Origin: DASQPA01 sp963757335
GTDB taxonomy: Bacteria; Acidobacteriota; Thermoanaerobaculia; Multivoradales; UBA5704
Length of the DNA: 64,000 nucleotides
NCBI GenBank assembly: GCA_963757335.1
Contig: CAVWRJ010000008.1
Span: 1,054,001-1,118,000, forward strand
Reading direction: 5' to 3'
The stretch's first letter is position 1, and every line of letters starts with the position of its first letter. The position numbers and the translations under genes were made by a program. A model generated the notes under the pieces. It made no database searches. It was not told where the DNA came from and saw only the letters and a list, made by a program, of their open reading frames with translations. Below are positions 43,923-64,000 of this stretch, piece by piece.

Positions 43923-44287
43923 GAGACACAAAAACCTGGCGCGGAGACACAAGGATTGCGACTGGAGACACTAACGCGGAGATTGTAGTGTCTCCAATGA
44001 GATTTCTTGTGTCTCCGGCGCGAATCGTAGTGTCTCTAGCCGCAATCGTAGCGTCTCAATGAGTCGAACTAGTGTCTCCGGCCACAAGGGTAGTGTCTCC
44101 GACGGCAATCGCAGTGTCTCCAAGCACAGCTGTAGTGTCTCAGGCGACGACCGTAGCGTCTCCAAGCGAACGGCTTGTGTCTCTGGGCGAGGTCCTTGTG
44201 CCTCCACGACCTCCGCTGGTATCTCCAGACCGGATTCTCGGGTCTCGACGGAGCGGGGGAAGACTGCCGGTTCCACCGTAGTGTCTC
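43923..44287. repeat. 21-bp-period repeat array with an orientation switch
   Basis: An 8-bp core (GAGACACW on one side, its complement WGTGTCTC on the other) recurs every 21 bp. Minus-type units start at 43923, 43944 and 43965. After the switch, plus-type units start at 43988, 44009, 44030, 44051, 44072, 44093, 44114, 44135, 44156, 44177, 44198, 44219 and 44240, with a last one at 44281. The 13 bp between cores varies. The switch forms a palindrome, GGAGACACTA (43964-43973) facing TAGTGTCTCC (43986-43995). The rest of the 940-nt gap (43640-44579) holds no gene I can support. Confidence 0.85.
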
Positions 44288-44484
44288 AACGGCCCGCGCG
44301 GTGTCGTCCCCGTCGCCCCTGGTTTCCTGGGCGGTCTTCTACGCGGATGCGGTTCGCGTCGCCGACGCCTGAAACGCGCTTCGCTGGAAGGTCTAGCCTG
44401 CCCGCCTGAAAGTGGCCGCCCTCCCGCCCGGGCACCCACAGGGGGGTGCCCCTACGAAGGCGACTTTGACGGGATCCTGAATGT

Positions 44485-44510
44485 GAGCCGCCGGCTTTAA
44501 GTTCAGTATT
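44485..44510 (+). promoter_or_regulatory. 26-bp motif upstream of the large NRPS gene
   Basis: Exact copy of the motif at 40923-40948, located 69 nt before the NRPS start at 44580. The region between motif and start (TTGCGAGCGTTTGCCGGTTG and onward) shows no strong -10 element and only a weak ribosome-binding site. Confidence 0.7.
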
Positions 44511-44579
44511 TGCGAGCGTTTGCCGGTTGCCGCCGCTGTCCTCCTTCTGCGATCATGGAACACCTGGGTAGATGTAGAC

Positions 44580-47500
44580 ATGGCGACGCGGAATCTTGAA
44601 GACGTCTATCCGCTGTCCCCCCTGCAGGAAGGGATCCTTTTCCACAGTCTGTACGCCCCGGAGTCGGGGGTCTATGTCGAGCAGCTGAGCTGCGCGCTCA
44701 CCGGGCCGCTCGACGCGGCCGCCTTCGCGCGCGCCTGGGAGCGGGTGATCGAGCGGCACGCGGTGCTCCGCACGGCGTTCGTGTGGAAGAGCCAGAAGCG
44801 GCCTCTCCAGGCGGTGCAGCGCGAAGTCGCGCTGCCGCTCTCTAGCGAGGACTGGAGCCCTCTGGCGGCCGGCGAGCGGGAGGCGCGCTTTGCCGGCTTC
44901 CTCGCCGAGGATCGAAAGCGGGGTTTCGAGGCGGCGCGGGCGCCCCTCCTGCGTATCGCCCTCCTGCGTTTCGGCGCCGGCGAGCATCGGCTGGTGTGGA
45001 CGTTTCACCACCTGCTCCTGGACGGCTGGTCGCTGCCGCTGGTCCTTTCGGAGGTGCTCCTTTTCTACGCCGCCTTTGCCGGCGGTGCCGGCGGCCCCGC
45101 CGGCGAAGGCGGCCGGGACCTCGCGCTCCCTGCGCCGCGCCGCTACCGCGACTACATCACCTGGGTCGAACGGCAGGACCTAGCCGCCGCCGAGGCCTTC
45201 TTCCGGCGCGAGCTCGAAGGCTTTACTGAGCCCACCGAGGTCGACCTGCCGCGCCCTGTCGCCGCCCCCGCCCCCGAGGATGCCGACGACTGCAAGCTGA
45301 CCCTCGGCAGCGAGCCGTACGCTCGGCTCTCGGAGCTCGCGCGGCGGCATCGGCTGACCCTCAACACGCTCCTCCAGGGCGCCTGGGCGTCCATCCTCGG
45401 GCGTTATCTCGGGCGCCATGCCGGCGAGCGGAGGAGCGCGGACGACGTGGTCTTCGGCACTACGGTCTCCGGGCGCGGCATCCCGCTCGCCGGGATCGAG
45501 TCGATGATCGGCCTCTTCATCAATACGCTGCCGGTGCGGGCGCGGCTCGACCCCCGGGCGGAGGTGGGGGCCTGGCTCGCCGGGCTCCAGGAGAGCCAGC
45601 TTGCGCGCCAGGCCTTCGAGACGACCCCTCTGCCGCGGATCCAGGGCTGGAGCGAGCTGCCGCCGGGCACGCCGCTCGCCGCCAGCCTCTTCGTCTTCGA
45701 GAACTACCCGCAGCCGATCTTGCCGAAGGACGGCAGCCTGGCGCTCGGCTTAGTGCGCTTCCGCGAGCGGACGAGCTATCCGCTGACGGCGATCGCGGCG
45801 CCGGCCGGAGAGGACTTGGAGCTCCGCCTGGCCTGGGACCCCGAGCACCACGACGCCGCGACGGCGGCGCGCCTCCTCGCCCACTGGGCGCGCCTCCTCG
45901 TGGCGCTGGGCGAGGCGCTGGGCGCGGCCCCAGGATCCGCCGGCCCGCGGCTCGGCGATCTCCCCATGCTGTCCAAGGCGGAGCGCCAGCAGATGGTGGC
46001 CGAGTGGAATCCGGCGCCGCCCGCCGAGCTCGCCGGGGTTTCCCTCCACGAGCGCTTCGCCGCCCAGGCAGCGCGGACGCCGGACGCGGTCGCGCTCACT
46101 GTGCCGCCGGGCGAGCGGGAGGGCGGCGGCGAGCTCACCTACGGAGAGCTGGCGGGACGCGCCGGGCGGCTCGCCGCGATCCTGCGGCGGCGGGGCGTGG
46201 GCGCGGAGTCGCTGGTGGCGATCTGCCTCGAGCGCTCGCTCGATCTCGTGGTGGCCCTCTTGGCGGTGCTCGAGGCGGGCGGCGCCTACCTGCCGCTCGA
46301 TCCAACCTATCCGCCCGAGCGGCTCGGCTTCATGCTCGACGACTCGGGGGCGCGCGTGCTCGTCTCCCGCCCCGAGCTCGCCGCCCGCCTGCCGCCGCAC
46401 GGAGCGCAGCTGGTGGCGGCGGACGCCGGAGAGGGCGGCGCGGAGGATAGGACGGAGGCCGCGGCGCCGCCCGGCTCCGACGATGTCTCCGACTCTGGGG
46501 GCGACCGTCTCGCCTACGTCATCTATACCTCGGGATCCACCGGGCGCCCGAAGGGGGTCGCGGTCACGCACGGCGACGTCTCGCGCCTGCTCGCCGCCAC
46601 CCGTCCGCTCTTCGGCTTCGGGCCGGACGACGTCTGGACCCTCCTCCATTCCTACGCCTTCGATTTCTCGGTCTGGGAGATCTGGGGGGCGCTCGCCCAC
46701 GGCGGCCGGCTGGTGATCGTGCCCTACGCGGTCAGCCGCGCGCCGGAGGAGCTCCTGCGGCTCCTCGCCGCCGAGCGGGTAACGGTCTTGAACCAGACCC
46801 CCTCGGCCTTCGCCCAGCTCGCGCCCGCGGCGGTCGCTGGCAGCGCGGGCGGCGCGGGCGGCCATGGCGGCGACATCCTGCCGGATCTCCGGCTGGTGAT
46901 CTTCGGCGGCGAGGCCCTCGATCCGGCGGTCCTCGCCGGCTGGCTGGGCCGCTTCGGGGAGACCCGGCCGCGGCTGGTCAACATGTACGGCATCACCGAG
47001 ACGACGGTGCACGCCACCTGGCGGCCGCTCGGCCGTGCCGACCTGGCGACGGCGGCGAGACCAGCGAGCCCGATCGGGCGGCCGCTCGCCCATCTCCAGG
47101 TGCACCTCTTGGACCGCCACGGGCGGCTCGTCCCCTTAGGCGTCGCGGGGGAGATGTATGTCGGCGGCACGGCGCTCGCCCGCGGCTATCTCGGCCGGCC
47201 GGAGCTCGCCGCCGAGCGCTTCCTGCCCGACGGCTTCGGTTTCGGCGGCGGCGTCGGGGGCCGCGGAGCCCGGTTCTACAAGACCGGCGACCTGGCGCGG
47301 TGGCGGCCGGACGGCGAGCTGGAGTTCCTCGGCCGCGCCGATCGCCAGGTCAAGATCCGCGGCCATCGCGTCGAGCTGGGGGAGGTCGAGGCGGCTCTCG
47401 CCGGCTGCCCCGGCGTGCGCGCCGCGGCGGTCGTGGCGCGCGAGCGCGACGGCGTGCGGCGCCTCGTCGCCTATGTCGCCGCACCCATGGAGCAGACGGC

Positions 47501-50500
47501 GGCCGACCTGCGGACGCGGCTTGCGAGGACGCTCCCCGAGCCGATGCTGCCGGCCGCCATCGTGCGGCTCGCGGCGCTGCCGCTGACGCCCAACGGCAAG
47601 GTGGACCTGCGGGCGCTCGCGGCGCTAGAAGACGCCGAGGACGCGGCCGCGGCGCGCGCCGGCGCGGCCGAGCGCATCGCCCCGCGCGGCGCGGTCGAGG
47701 AGCTCCTCGCCGGCCTCTGGGCCGAGGTCCTGCGGCTGCCGGAGGTGGGGGTAAACGACAACTTCTTCTCTCTGGGCGGCGACTCGATCCTCTCCCTCCA
47801 GGTGGTGGCGCGGGCGGGCCAGGCGGGCTGCCGCCTCACCCCGCGGCAGCTCTTCGAGCATCCGACGATCGCCGGGCTCGCCGCCAATATCGAGCAAAAA
47901 GCCGAGCAAAAAACTGAGCAGAACACCGAGCAGAACGCCCGACAGACCGCCGAGCCGTCCGGCGCGCGAGAGGAGGACGAGGCCGCCGGCGAGGTTCCCC
48001 TGACCCCCATTCAACGCTGGTTCTTGGACCGCGAGCCCGCCGATCCCCATCACTTCAACCAGGCGCTCCTGCTCGCCGTGCGGCGGCCGCCGCCGGCCCC
48101 CGCCGCCGCCCTAGGAGCCTCTGCGGCAGGAAAAGGTCGTGCCGGAGGCCACCCCCCTCCTAGCCTCCCCCCATCCCCACCCACCACCCCGCCCAGGGGG
48201 GAGGAACCCTCCGGCGAAGGGCCTCTGGGACTGGAAAGACAGCCCGCCGTGAATCCCTCCCCCCTGGCGGGGGAGGAACCCTCCGTCGAGAGGGACTCTC
48301 GGACCGGCAAGGCGGCCTGCTGTGCGTCCCTCCCCCCTGGGCGGGGTGCGGGCGGGGATGGGGGGAGGACAGGAGGGGGGTGGAACTGCGACGATCCCTT
48401 CCTACCGCGCACGCTCCTGCCGCAAGCGATCGCCGCCCTGGTCGCTCACCACGACGCCCTGCGCCTGCGCTTCTGGCGCGAGGACGGGCGCTGGCGCCAG
48501 CGGCGCCTCGCCCCCCAGCCGGAAGCGAGCCCGGCCGGGCAACAGGAAATGGTGCGGATCGATCTCTCGGGGCTGGCCGAGGAACGGGTGCGAACGGCGG
48601 TCACGGCGGCAGCCGCGGACGCCCAGCAGAGCCTCGACCTCGCGGCCGGACCCCTCCTCCGCGCCCTCTGGCTCGATCTGCCGGCGGGCGAGGCGCGGCT
48701 GTTCCTCGCCGTCCATCACCTGGCCGTCGATGGAGTCTCCTGGCGCATCCTCCTGGACGACCTGACGACGGCCTGGCGCCAGATCGGCCGCGGCGAGCCG
48801 GCTCGCCTGCCGCCGCGGACCGCCTCGTTCCGGCGCTGGGCCGAGCGGCTCGCCGAACAGGCGCGGACGATGGAGGCCGAGCCCGAGATCGCCTTCTGGC
48901 TGGCGCAGACCGCGCCGGCTCCCGAGACGCCCGCGGCGCTGCTCGCGCCCCCCGCCCAAGACACGATGGCGACCGCCGCCAGCGCCGCCAACATTGCCGT
49001 CGAGCTCGGCTCAGAGGACACCGCCGCTCTCCTGCGTGTGCTCCCCGCGGCCTATGGCGGCGCCTCGATCGCCGACGCCCTCGTCGCCGCGCTCGCCGCA
49101 ACACTTGCCGGCCCCGGCGGTGCCGCATGCATCGACCTCGAAGGGCACGGCCGCGAGGAGTTCGGAGGGGACCGCGGCGGGGATCTCGACCTCTCGCGGA
49201 GCGTCGGCTGGTTCACCAGCCTCTACCCCGTGCGGCTCGTGCCCGGCGACGACCCGCGCCCGGAGGCGGTCCTCGCCGCCGTCCGCCGCCAGCTCGCCGC
49301 CGTGCCGGGGCGCGGCCTCGGCTACGGGCTCCTGCGCTACCTCTCCGAGCACCCGGCGGCGGCCGCCCTCCGCGACCGGCCATCCTCCCCTGTCAGCTTC
49401 AACTACCTGGGGCAGCTCGACGCGGTGCTCCCCGCCGACTCGCCGTTCGCCGCCGCCGGCGAGCCGGTGGGCCCGTCCCAGAGCCCGCGCGCCGGGCGCA
49501 GCCACGCGCTCGCCGTCGTCGCCTTCGTCGCCGCCGGGCGCCTCGAGGTGACCTGGACCTACGGCGCGCACCTCCTCGCGGAGGAGGTCGTGCGCCGTCT
49601 CGCCGAGGGCCTTCTCGCCCGCCTCCGAGAGCTCGCCGCCGGCGCCCGCTCCCGTGTTCTGACGCTGGCGCCAGCAGCCGGGGCCGATCCGCTCGCGCCC
49701 ATCCCCGCGCCCATCTCCGCGGCGGACCTCGCCCGGCTTCCGGCCAATATCGCCGACATCGAGGACGTCTATCCGCTCTCTCCGCTGCAGGAGGGGCTCC
49801 TCTTTCACAGCCTGTATGCGCCGGGCTCGGGAGCGTACGTCGAGCAGCTCCTCGCCACCTTCGAGGGGGACTTGGACCTCGCGGCCTTCCGCGAGGCCTG
49901 GCGGCGGATCGTCGCCGGCACGCCGGTCCTCCGCACCTCCTTCCACGGCGACGACCTCCCGCGGCCCCTCCAGGCGGTCCACCGGTGGGCCGAGCTTGAG
50001 ACCGTCGAGATCGTCGAGGAGGACTGGCGCCCGCTCGCGGAGCCCGAGCGGGAGCGCCGCTTCGCAGAGCTGGTGCGCGCCGACCGCCGCCGCGGTTTCG
50101 ACCTGGCGCGACCGCCGCTCCTGCGCTGGACCCTGGTGCGCACGGGCGAGCGCGCCTGGCGCTTCCTGTGGAGCCATCACCACGCCCTCTTGGACGGCTG
50201 GTCCTACGCGGCGTTCATCGGCGACTTCGCCGCCTGCTATGAGGCGCTCGCCGCCGGCCGCGAGCCGGCGCTCCCCGCGCGGCCGCCCTACCGCGACTTC
50301 ATCGCCTGGCTGTCGCGCCGCGATCCGGCGGCGGACGACGACTTTTTCGCCGCCTACCTGGCCGGCTTCGGCGCCGGCTCCACGGCGCCCACGCCGCTCG
50401 CCACCGACCGCCCGGCGCCGGCCCTCGACACGGCGCCCGACCCGGCAGTCGCCGAGTTGAGCCTCTCTACAGCGGAGACCGCGGCGCTTCAGGCCGCCGT

Positions 50501-53500
50501 CCGCGCCCGCGGGCTCACCTTGAACACCCTCGCCCAGGGCGCCTGGGCGCTCCTCCTCGGCCGCGCGAGCGGCGAGCGCGACGTCGTCTTCGGCGTCACC
50601 GTCTCGGGACGGCCACCGGAGCTGCCGGGCGTCGAGGCGATGCTGGGGCTCTTCATCAACACCCTGCCGGCACGGGTCCGCCTGCCGGACGAGGCGCCCG
50701 TCTCGTCCTGGCTCGCCGGCCTCCAGGCCGCTCAGGCCGAGCTCCGCCAGCACGAGGCGGCCCCGCTGGTGCGCATCCAGGAGGTGAGCCCGGTGGCTCG
50801 CGGGACGGCGCTCTTCGACAGCGTGCTGGTCTTCGAGAACTACCCGCAGGCGGCGCTCCGCGCCAGCGCCCTCGGTCGCCGGATCACCGAGGTCTCTGTG
50901 ATCGAGCAGACCCACTATCCCCTCACCCTCACCGTCGTGCCGGGCGGCGACCGGCTGCTCCTCTCCCTGGGCTACGACCGCGCCCGCTTCGATGCGACGA
51001 CTGTGGAGCGCCGCCTGGGGCATCTGCACGGCCTGTTCGCCACGCTCGCGGCGTCCCTAAGGAGCGGCCTCGCCGGCGATGGCGAGGAGAAGCTCGCGGC
51101 CATCGGCCTGCCGCTCTCCGCCGCGGAGCGGCAGCAGCTCCTCCGCGAGTGGAGCGACGCGGCGCCCGTCGGTGGTGCGGCGGGGGGGGCGACCCCGGTG
51201 CACGAGCTCTTCGCGGCGCAGGCGGCGCGGCATCCGGACGCGGTGGCGCTGGTCTCCGCGCTGGGCTCCGCGCTGGACTCCGGTAATCAGGTTCTGACCC
51301 ACGGCGAGCTGGCGCGAAGGTCGAGCCGGATGGCGCGCCGGCTGGCGGAGCTCGGGGTCGGGCCGGGCATGCTGGTAGGGCTCTGCGCCGAGCGCTCGCC
51401 CGAGCTCATCCTGGGAGTGCTGGCGATCCTCGCGGCCGGCGGGGCCTACCTGCCGCTCGACCCCGCCCATCCCACGGAGCGCCTGGCGTACACGCTCGCC
51501 GACGCTGGGGCGCCGGTCCTCCTGGTCGCGGAGCCTCTCCGCCAGCGCCTGCCGGCGGGCGCCGCGCGGGTGGTCGGTCTGCACGCGCTCGTTGCCGGTC
51601 AGGAGACCGCCGGCCAGGAGGCCGAAGGCGGGGTCCCCCCTTCCCCCCCTCCCATGCCCCGCGCCGATCCCGGCGACCTCGCCTACGTCATCTACACCTC
51701 GGGATCGACCGGCCGGCCGAAGGGCGTCGAGGTCAGCCACGCGAACGCCGCGCGTCTCTTCGCCGTCCTCCATCAGGCCTTCGCCTTCGGTCCCGACGAC
51801 GTCTGGACCCTCTTTCACTCGATCGCCTTCGACTTCTCGGTGTGGGAGCTGTGGGGGGCGCTCGCCTTCGGCGGGCGACTCGTCGTCGTGCCGAGCGAGA
51901 CGGCGCGCTCGACCGAGGCGTTCTACGAGCTGCTGCGCCGGGAGCGGGTGACGGTGCTCAGCCAGACGCCCTCGGCCTTCCGCCAGCTCCTCTGGGCCGA
52001 AGAGTCGGCCTTGGCGCGCAACGATGCGGACGATGCGGACGATGCGATGGTCTCGGACCTGCGCCTGGTGGTCTTCGGCGGCGAGGCGCTCGATCTTCCG
52101 TCGCTCTCCCCCTGGCTCGAGCGCCACGGTGAGGAGCGGCCGCTCTTGATCAACATGTACGGCATCACGGAGACGACGGTGCACACGACCTGGCGGCGGC
52201 TGCGGCAGAGCGACCTGGCGCGGCCGGGGAGCGCCGTGGGCCGGCCGCTGTCCGACTTGGCACTCCACCTCCTCGACGGCGGCGGCCGGCCGGTGCCGGC
52301 CGGCGTGCCGGGGGAGATCCACGTCGGCGGCGCCGGGGTGGCGAGGGGATATCTCGCTCGCCCCGCCCTCACCGCGGAGCGGTTCGTGCCCGACCCCTTC
52401 GCCAGCGGGCTCCGGCTCTACCGCTCCGGCGACCTGGCGCGCTGGCGCGCGGACGGCGACCTCGAATACCTCGGGCGGATCGACCGCCAGGTGAAGGTGC
52501 GCGGCTACCGCATCGAGCTCGGCGAGATCGAGGCGGCGCTCGCCGAGCACCCGGAGGTGCGCGAGGCGGCGGTTACGGCGCGCGAGGACCGCCCGGGCGA
52601 CGTGCGGCTGGTCGGCTATGTGAGCTCCGTCGCCGCCGCCGCCGGCGTCGCCGCCGCCCAGCCCGATCCTCTGCCGCAGGCGCTCGCCGCCTTCCTCGCC
52701 GAGCGCCTGCCCGGCTACATGGTGCCGGCGGCCTGGGTGCTCCTCGACCGGCTGCCGCTCACCCCGAACGGCAAGGTGGACCGCGCGGCCCTCCCGGCGC
52801 CGGAAGAGCGCGGGAGCGGCGGGGCGTACCTGGCGCCGCGGAGCCCGGCCGAGGAGGTGCTCGCCGGGATCTGGGAGGAGGTGCTCGAGCGGCAGCGGGT
52901 GGGCGTGGAGGACGACTTCTTCGCTTTGGGCGGCCACTCGCTCGTCGCGGCTCAGGTGACCTCGCGGGTGCTCAAGGCGTTCTCCGTGGAGCTGCCGCTG
53001 CGCGCCCTCTTCGAGCGCCCGACCGTGGCGGCGTTGGCCGTGGAGGTCGAGCGGCTGCGGGGGAGCGGCGCGACCGCCGGGGCACCGCCGCTCGTGCGGG
53101 CGCCCCGCGGTACCGAGGCGCCGTTGTCGTTCACCCAGGAGCGGCTCTGGCTCTTCGACCAGCTCTCGCCGGGCACCGCGGTCTACAACGTGCCGCTCGC
53201 GCTGGCGCTCCGCGGCGCGCTGTCGGTGCCGGCGCTCGCCGCGGCGCTCGCCGCGGAGGTCGAACGCCAGGAGGCTCTCCGCACGCGCTTCGTCTCGGTC
53301 GGGGGCAGGCCCCTGCAGCGGGTCGACCCGCCCTGGCGGCCTCCCCTGCCGCTCGTGGACCTGCGCGGCCTGCCGCCCGCCGTGGTGGAGCGCGAGATAG
53401 AACACCTCGCCGCGGTCGAGAGGACACTCCCCTTCGATCTCGCGCGCGGGCCCCTCCTGCGCTCGGTCCTTCTCCGCCGGGAGGAGGAGGTCTTCGTTCT

Positions 53501-55703
53501 CCTCCTGACCTTCCACCACATCATGTCGGACGGCTGGTCGATGCTCGTCCTGGCGCGCGAGCTGACGGCGCTCTACGGGGCCGCGCTCGCCGGCCTACCC
53601 TCGCCGCTCCCCGAGCTCCCCCTCCAGTTTCGCGACTTCGCCATCTGGCAGCGAGCGTGGCTCCAGGGCGAGGCGTTGGAGCGCCTCTTGGACGCCGCGG
53701 TCACGCGGCTCGCCGGCGTGCCGCGCCTCGACCTGCCTCTCGACCGGCCGCCGGAGGCGGGGCGGCGTATTGCTCCGCTCGGGCAACCTGCAGCTCGAGC
53801 TCGACGTCGCCAAAACCGCCAGCTTGAGCGCCCTCTCGCGCCGCCAGGGGGCGAGCCTCTTCATGACGCTCCTCGCCGCCTTCACGGGCCTCCTGCGCCG
53901 GCACACCGGCCGGGGCGACTTCGCGGTCTTGGCCGTCACCGCGGGCCGGACCCGCGCCGATTTAGAGCCGCTCTTCGGCTACTTCACCAACACCCTGGTC
54001 ATCCGCGCCGCGGCGGCGGGCGATCCCGACTTCGGCGAGCTCCTCGCACGGACGCGCCTGGCGACCCTCGCCGCCTACGACCACCAGGACCTGCCGTTCT
54101 CGTACCTCGCCGAGGCGCTCCGCGCGGAGCGGCCGGGGGAGCCACCCCTCTTCGAGGTCTTCTTCCTCTCGCAACCGCCGAGGCCGGCGATCGCGGTCCC
54201 CGGCGCCGAGGTCGCGCCGTTCCCGGTCGAGGTGACCGAGGGCGGGGCCAACTTCGCCTTCGCCCTCGCCCTCGAACTGGCCGAGGTCGGCGGCCGCCTG
54301 ACGGGGAGCTTCTCCTACACTCAGGCGCTCTTCGACCTCACGACGGCCCTGCGCTGGCGGGGACATTTCGAGGCGCTCCTGGCGGGCGCGGTGGCGGACC
54401 CGGCACGGCCGCTCACCGAGCTGCCGCTCCTCTCCGCGGGCGAACGCCATCAGGTGACGGTCGAGTGGGGCGAGGCGGTGCGCTTGGACGACGGCCCGGC
54501 GCCGATCGGGATCTGGGGCGAGGCGGCGGACACGGCGAGCGTGGCGGGCGCGCCCGCCGGTCGCCGCGCCCGCTTCCTCGCCGACGGCACCGTGGAGGCG
54601 AGCGCGCCGGCGCCCGCCGGCCCAGCCGAGACGAAGGCCGCCCCCGCCCCCGCGCCCGCGGCGGGGGAGCTCGGCGAGCCGGCCCGCCGCCTGGAATCTC
54701 TCTCGCCGGCCAAGCGGAAGCTCCTCGCGAAGCGCATCCGCGGCGAGGCCGGCTCCGGCGGTGCGCCGGTCGGCGCCCGGCGCGAGCCCGCGCTCCTCGT
54801 CGACCTGCGGCCGGAGCTCCCGGCGGCCGCCGCTACGAGGCCGCCGTTCTTCTGCGTGCACGCCATCGGCGGCGCGGTGCTCTCCTATCGCGAGCTCGCC
54901 CGCCTCATGGGCGGGGAGCAGCCGTTCTACGGCATCCAGGCGGCGGGCCTCGCGGGGGAGCGCGCGGTCGACGACCTCCTGGCGATGGCCGCCCAGTACG
55001 CCGCCGCGGTCGAGGCCGTCGCGCCGCACGGCCCCTACCTGCTGGGCGGCTGGTCGTTCGGCGGCGTCGTGGCGTTCGAGATGGCACGCCAGATGCGGCA
55101 GCGCGGCCGGCCGGTGGCACTCGTGGCGCTCCTCGACAGCTGGGCGCCCTGGGCGCCCTGGGAGCCGGCGCTCGTGCCGATGCCGGCGCCCGCGCGCCAC
55201 GCGCGAGAAGACGACATCGTCCGCCTCTACCTGCGCGACCAGGCGGGCCTCCAGGGGCTGGATGCCTCCTGGCTCGACGGGGAGCCGCCGGGGATGGGCG
55301 AGGCGGCGGCTCTCGATTGGCTCCTCGCCCGGGCGCACGAGGCCGGCCTGCTCCGGGCCAGCCTGCGTTCGGCGCAGGTCCGGCCGCTCCTCGACGTCTA
55401 TAGCGCCAACGTGCGCGCCTACTCCTCCTATCGGGCCTACCGGCCACGGCCCGGCGACGACCGCCTGACCCTCTTCCGCCCTCGTTCGTCCCCCGAGCCC
55501 ACCAACGGCTGGTCGGCGCTCGCCGGCGATCCTGTCGAGGTTCATGAGATGGCTGCAGACCACTACTCCATGCTGATGCCCCCCGCGGTCGCCGGCCTGG
55601 CGGATCGCCTCCTCTCCTGTATCGAACGTGCGCTCGCCGCGGCGCCCAGGGCCGCTGACGGCCCGCCAGTCGCCTTCGTGCCAGAGGCCCCGGAGGTCCG
55701 CTC

Positions 55704-55707
<4 letters not shown>
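44580..55707 (+). CDS. NRPS 1: C-A-T-E-C-A-T-C-TE, with one frameshift
   Basis: About 3,709 codons from ATG 44580. C1 (PLSPLQEGILFHSLY; HHLLLDG at residues 143-149), A1 (nt about 46020-47610), T1 (FFSLGGDSI, about 47765), E (about 48000-49720; HHLAVDG, SVGWFTSLYP, NYLGQLD), C2 (about 49740-51030; HHALLDG), A2 (about 51210-52800), T2 (FFALGGHSL, about 52920), C3 (about 53120-54450; HHIMSDG), linker, TE (about 54790-55640; GWSFGG, DHYSM). Pocket residues of A1 read D-F-W-N-I-G-M-V-H-K, a known threonine code; A2 reads D-F-W-S-V-G-M-V-H-K, threonine-like. With E, the first residue is probably D-Thr. The frame shifts near 53765 within C3 (one surplus base in GCGGGGCGG). C3 is followed by TE with no A-T between. 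An inverted-repeat element interrupts E. Confidence 0.9.
48149..48383. repeat. In-frame 235-bp inverted-repeat element inside the NRPS E domain
   Basis: Arms of about 55 bp at 48149-48204 and 48329-48383 are imperfect reverse complements of each other, each built of CCTCCCCCCTGGGCGGGG / AGGAGGGGGGTGG-like ends. Between them lies another smaller palindrome (CCTCCCCCCTGGCGGGGGAGG, about 48256-48276). The element is read through in frame and adds about 80 Pro/Gly-rich residues between FNQALLLAVRR and the ALVAHHDALRLRF segment of the E domain. A related element is intergenic at 41645-41690. Confidence 0.8.

Positions 55708-64000
<8,293 letters not shown>

Noticed and set aside
43971..44276. Coiled-coil protein with ETLRxxP repeats
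   Set aside because: By-product of the 21-bp array; the opposite strand gives equally regular SVSGHKG-type repeats.
43923..44287. CRISPR array
   Set aside because: The period is 21 bp with an 8-bp core; repeats are too short and degenerate, there are no distinct spacers of 30 bp or more, orientation switches mid-array and no cas genes are nearby.
49011..53519. Long minus-strand open frames of 670-820 codons opposite the NRPS genes
   Set aside because: They are antisense shadows caused by high GC at third positions; no domain is recognisable and the plus strand carries complete NRPS domains.

Overview
The window is GC-rich bacterial DNA (roughly 70% G+C by eye) with tightly packed, often 4-bp-overlapping genes. 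Two MacB/ADOP-type duplicated permeases, a eukaryote-like kinase/phosphatase set, a very large RHS protein and multimodular NRPS genes together fit Acidobacteriota (a Thermoanaerobaculia-like lineage) best. That assignment is an inference; no rRNA or other phylogenetic marker is present.

Layout. 1-2.6 kb (minus strand): start of an ADOP permease, a lipoprotein, and a frameshifted PLP-dependent decarboxylase. 2.8-15.5 kb (minus): a four-gene unit in which every junction is a 4-bp start/stop overlap. It holds an approximately 3,040-residue RHS protein interrupted by Ig-like domains, a small two-TM protein that could be its immunity protein, and two paralogous GT-C-type membrane proteins. 15.9-16.2 kb: an array of degenerate 21-bp repeats.

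16.4-38.4 kb: an accessory island built around repeated pieces of one C-A-T NRPS gene, all on the minus strand: a truncated A domain (16.4-17.7), a 109-bp scar (21.5), an A-T piece (22.4-24.5) and the full C-A-T gene (35.1-38.4). Plus-strand cargo lies between the copies: a PP2C / kinase / kinase-cold-shock operon, a vapBC-like toxin-antitoxin pair, a ComM remnant, and a CHAT-C39 double-protease gene followed by three dynamin-like GTPases. A group II intron sits immediately behind the GTPases. The protease-dynamin operon is my best candidate for an undescribed system, most plausibly conflict or defence related.

38.4-44.5 kb: a second ADOP permease directly upstream of the C-A-T NRPS, a 14-cysteine secreted protein, an unknown protein, a TIR-FGE fusion that lacks the FGE cysteines, and a second 21-bp array whose units reverse orientation. 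A 26-bp motif is shared exactly by the upstream regions of the cysteine-rich gene and of the large NRPS gene.

44.6-64 kb (plus): two overlapping NRPS genes. The first is C-A-T-E-C-A-T-C-TE; the second begins in the middle of a C domain and reads (half C)-A-T-C-A-T-C-A, running off the window. An inverted-repeat element sits in frame inside the E domain.

Caveat: at least ten single-base frameshifts break otherwise intact genes across the whole window. This looks more like indel error in the sequence than mass pseudogenisation, and several coordinates below therefore span a frameshift.
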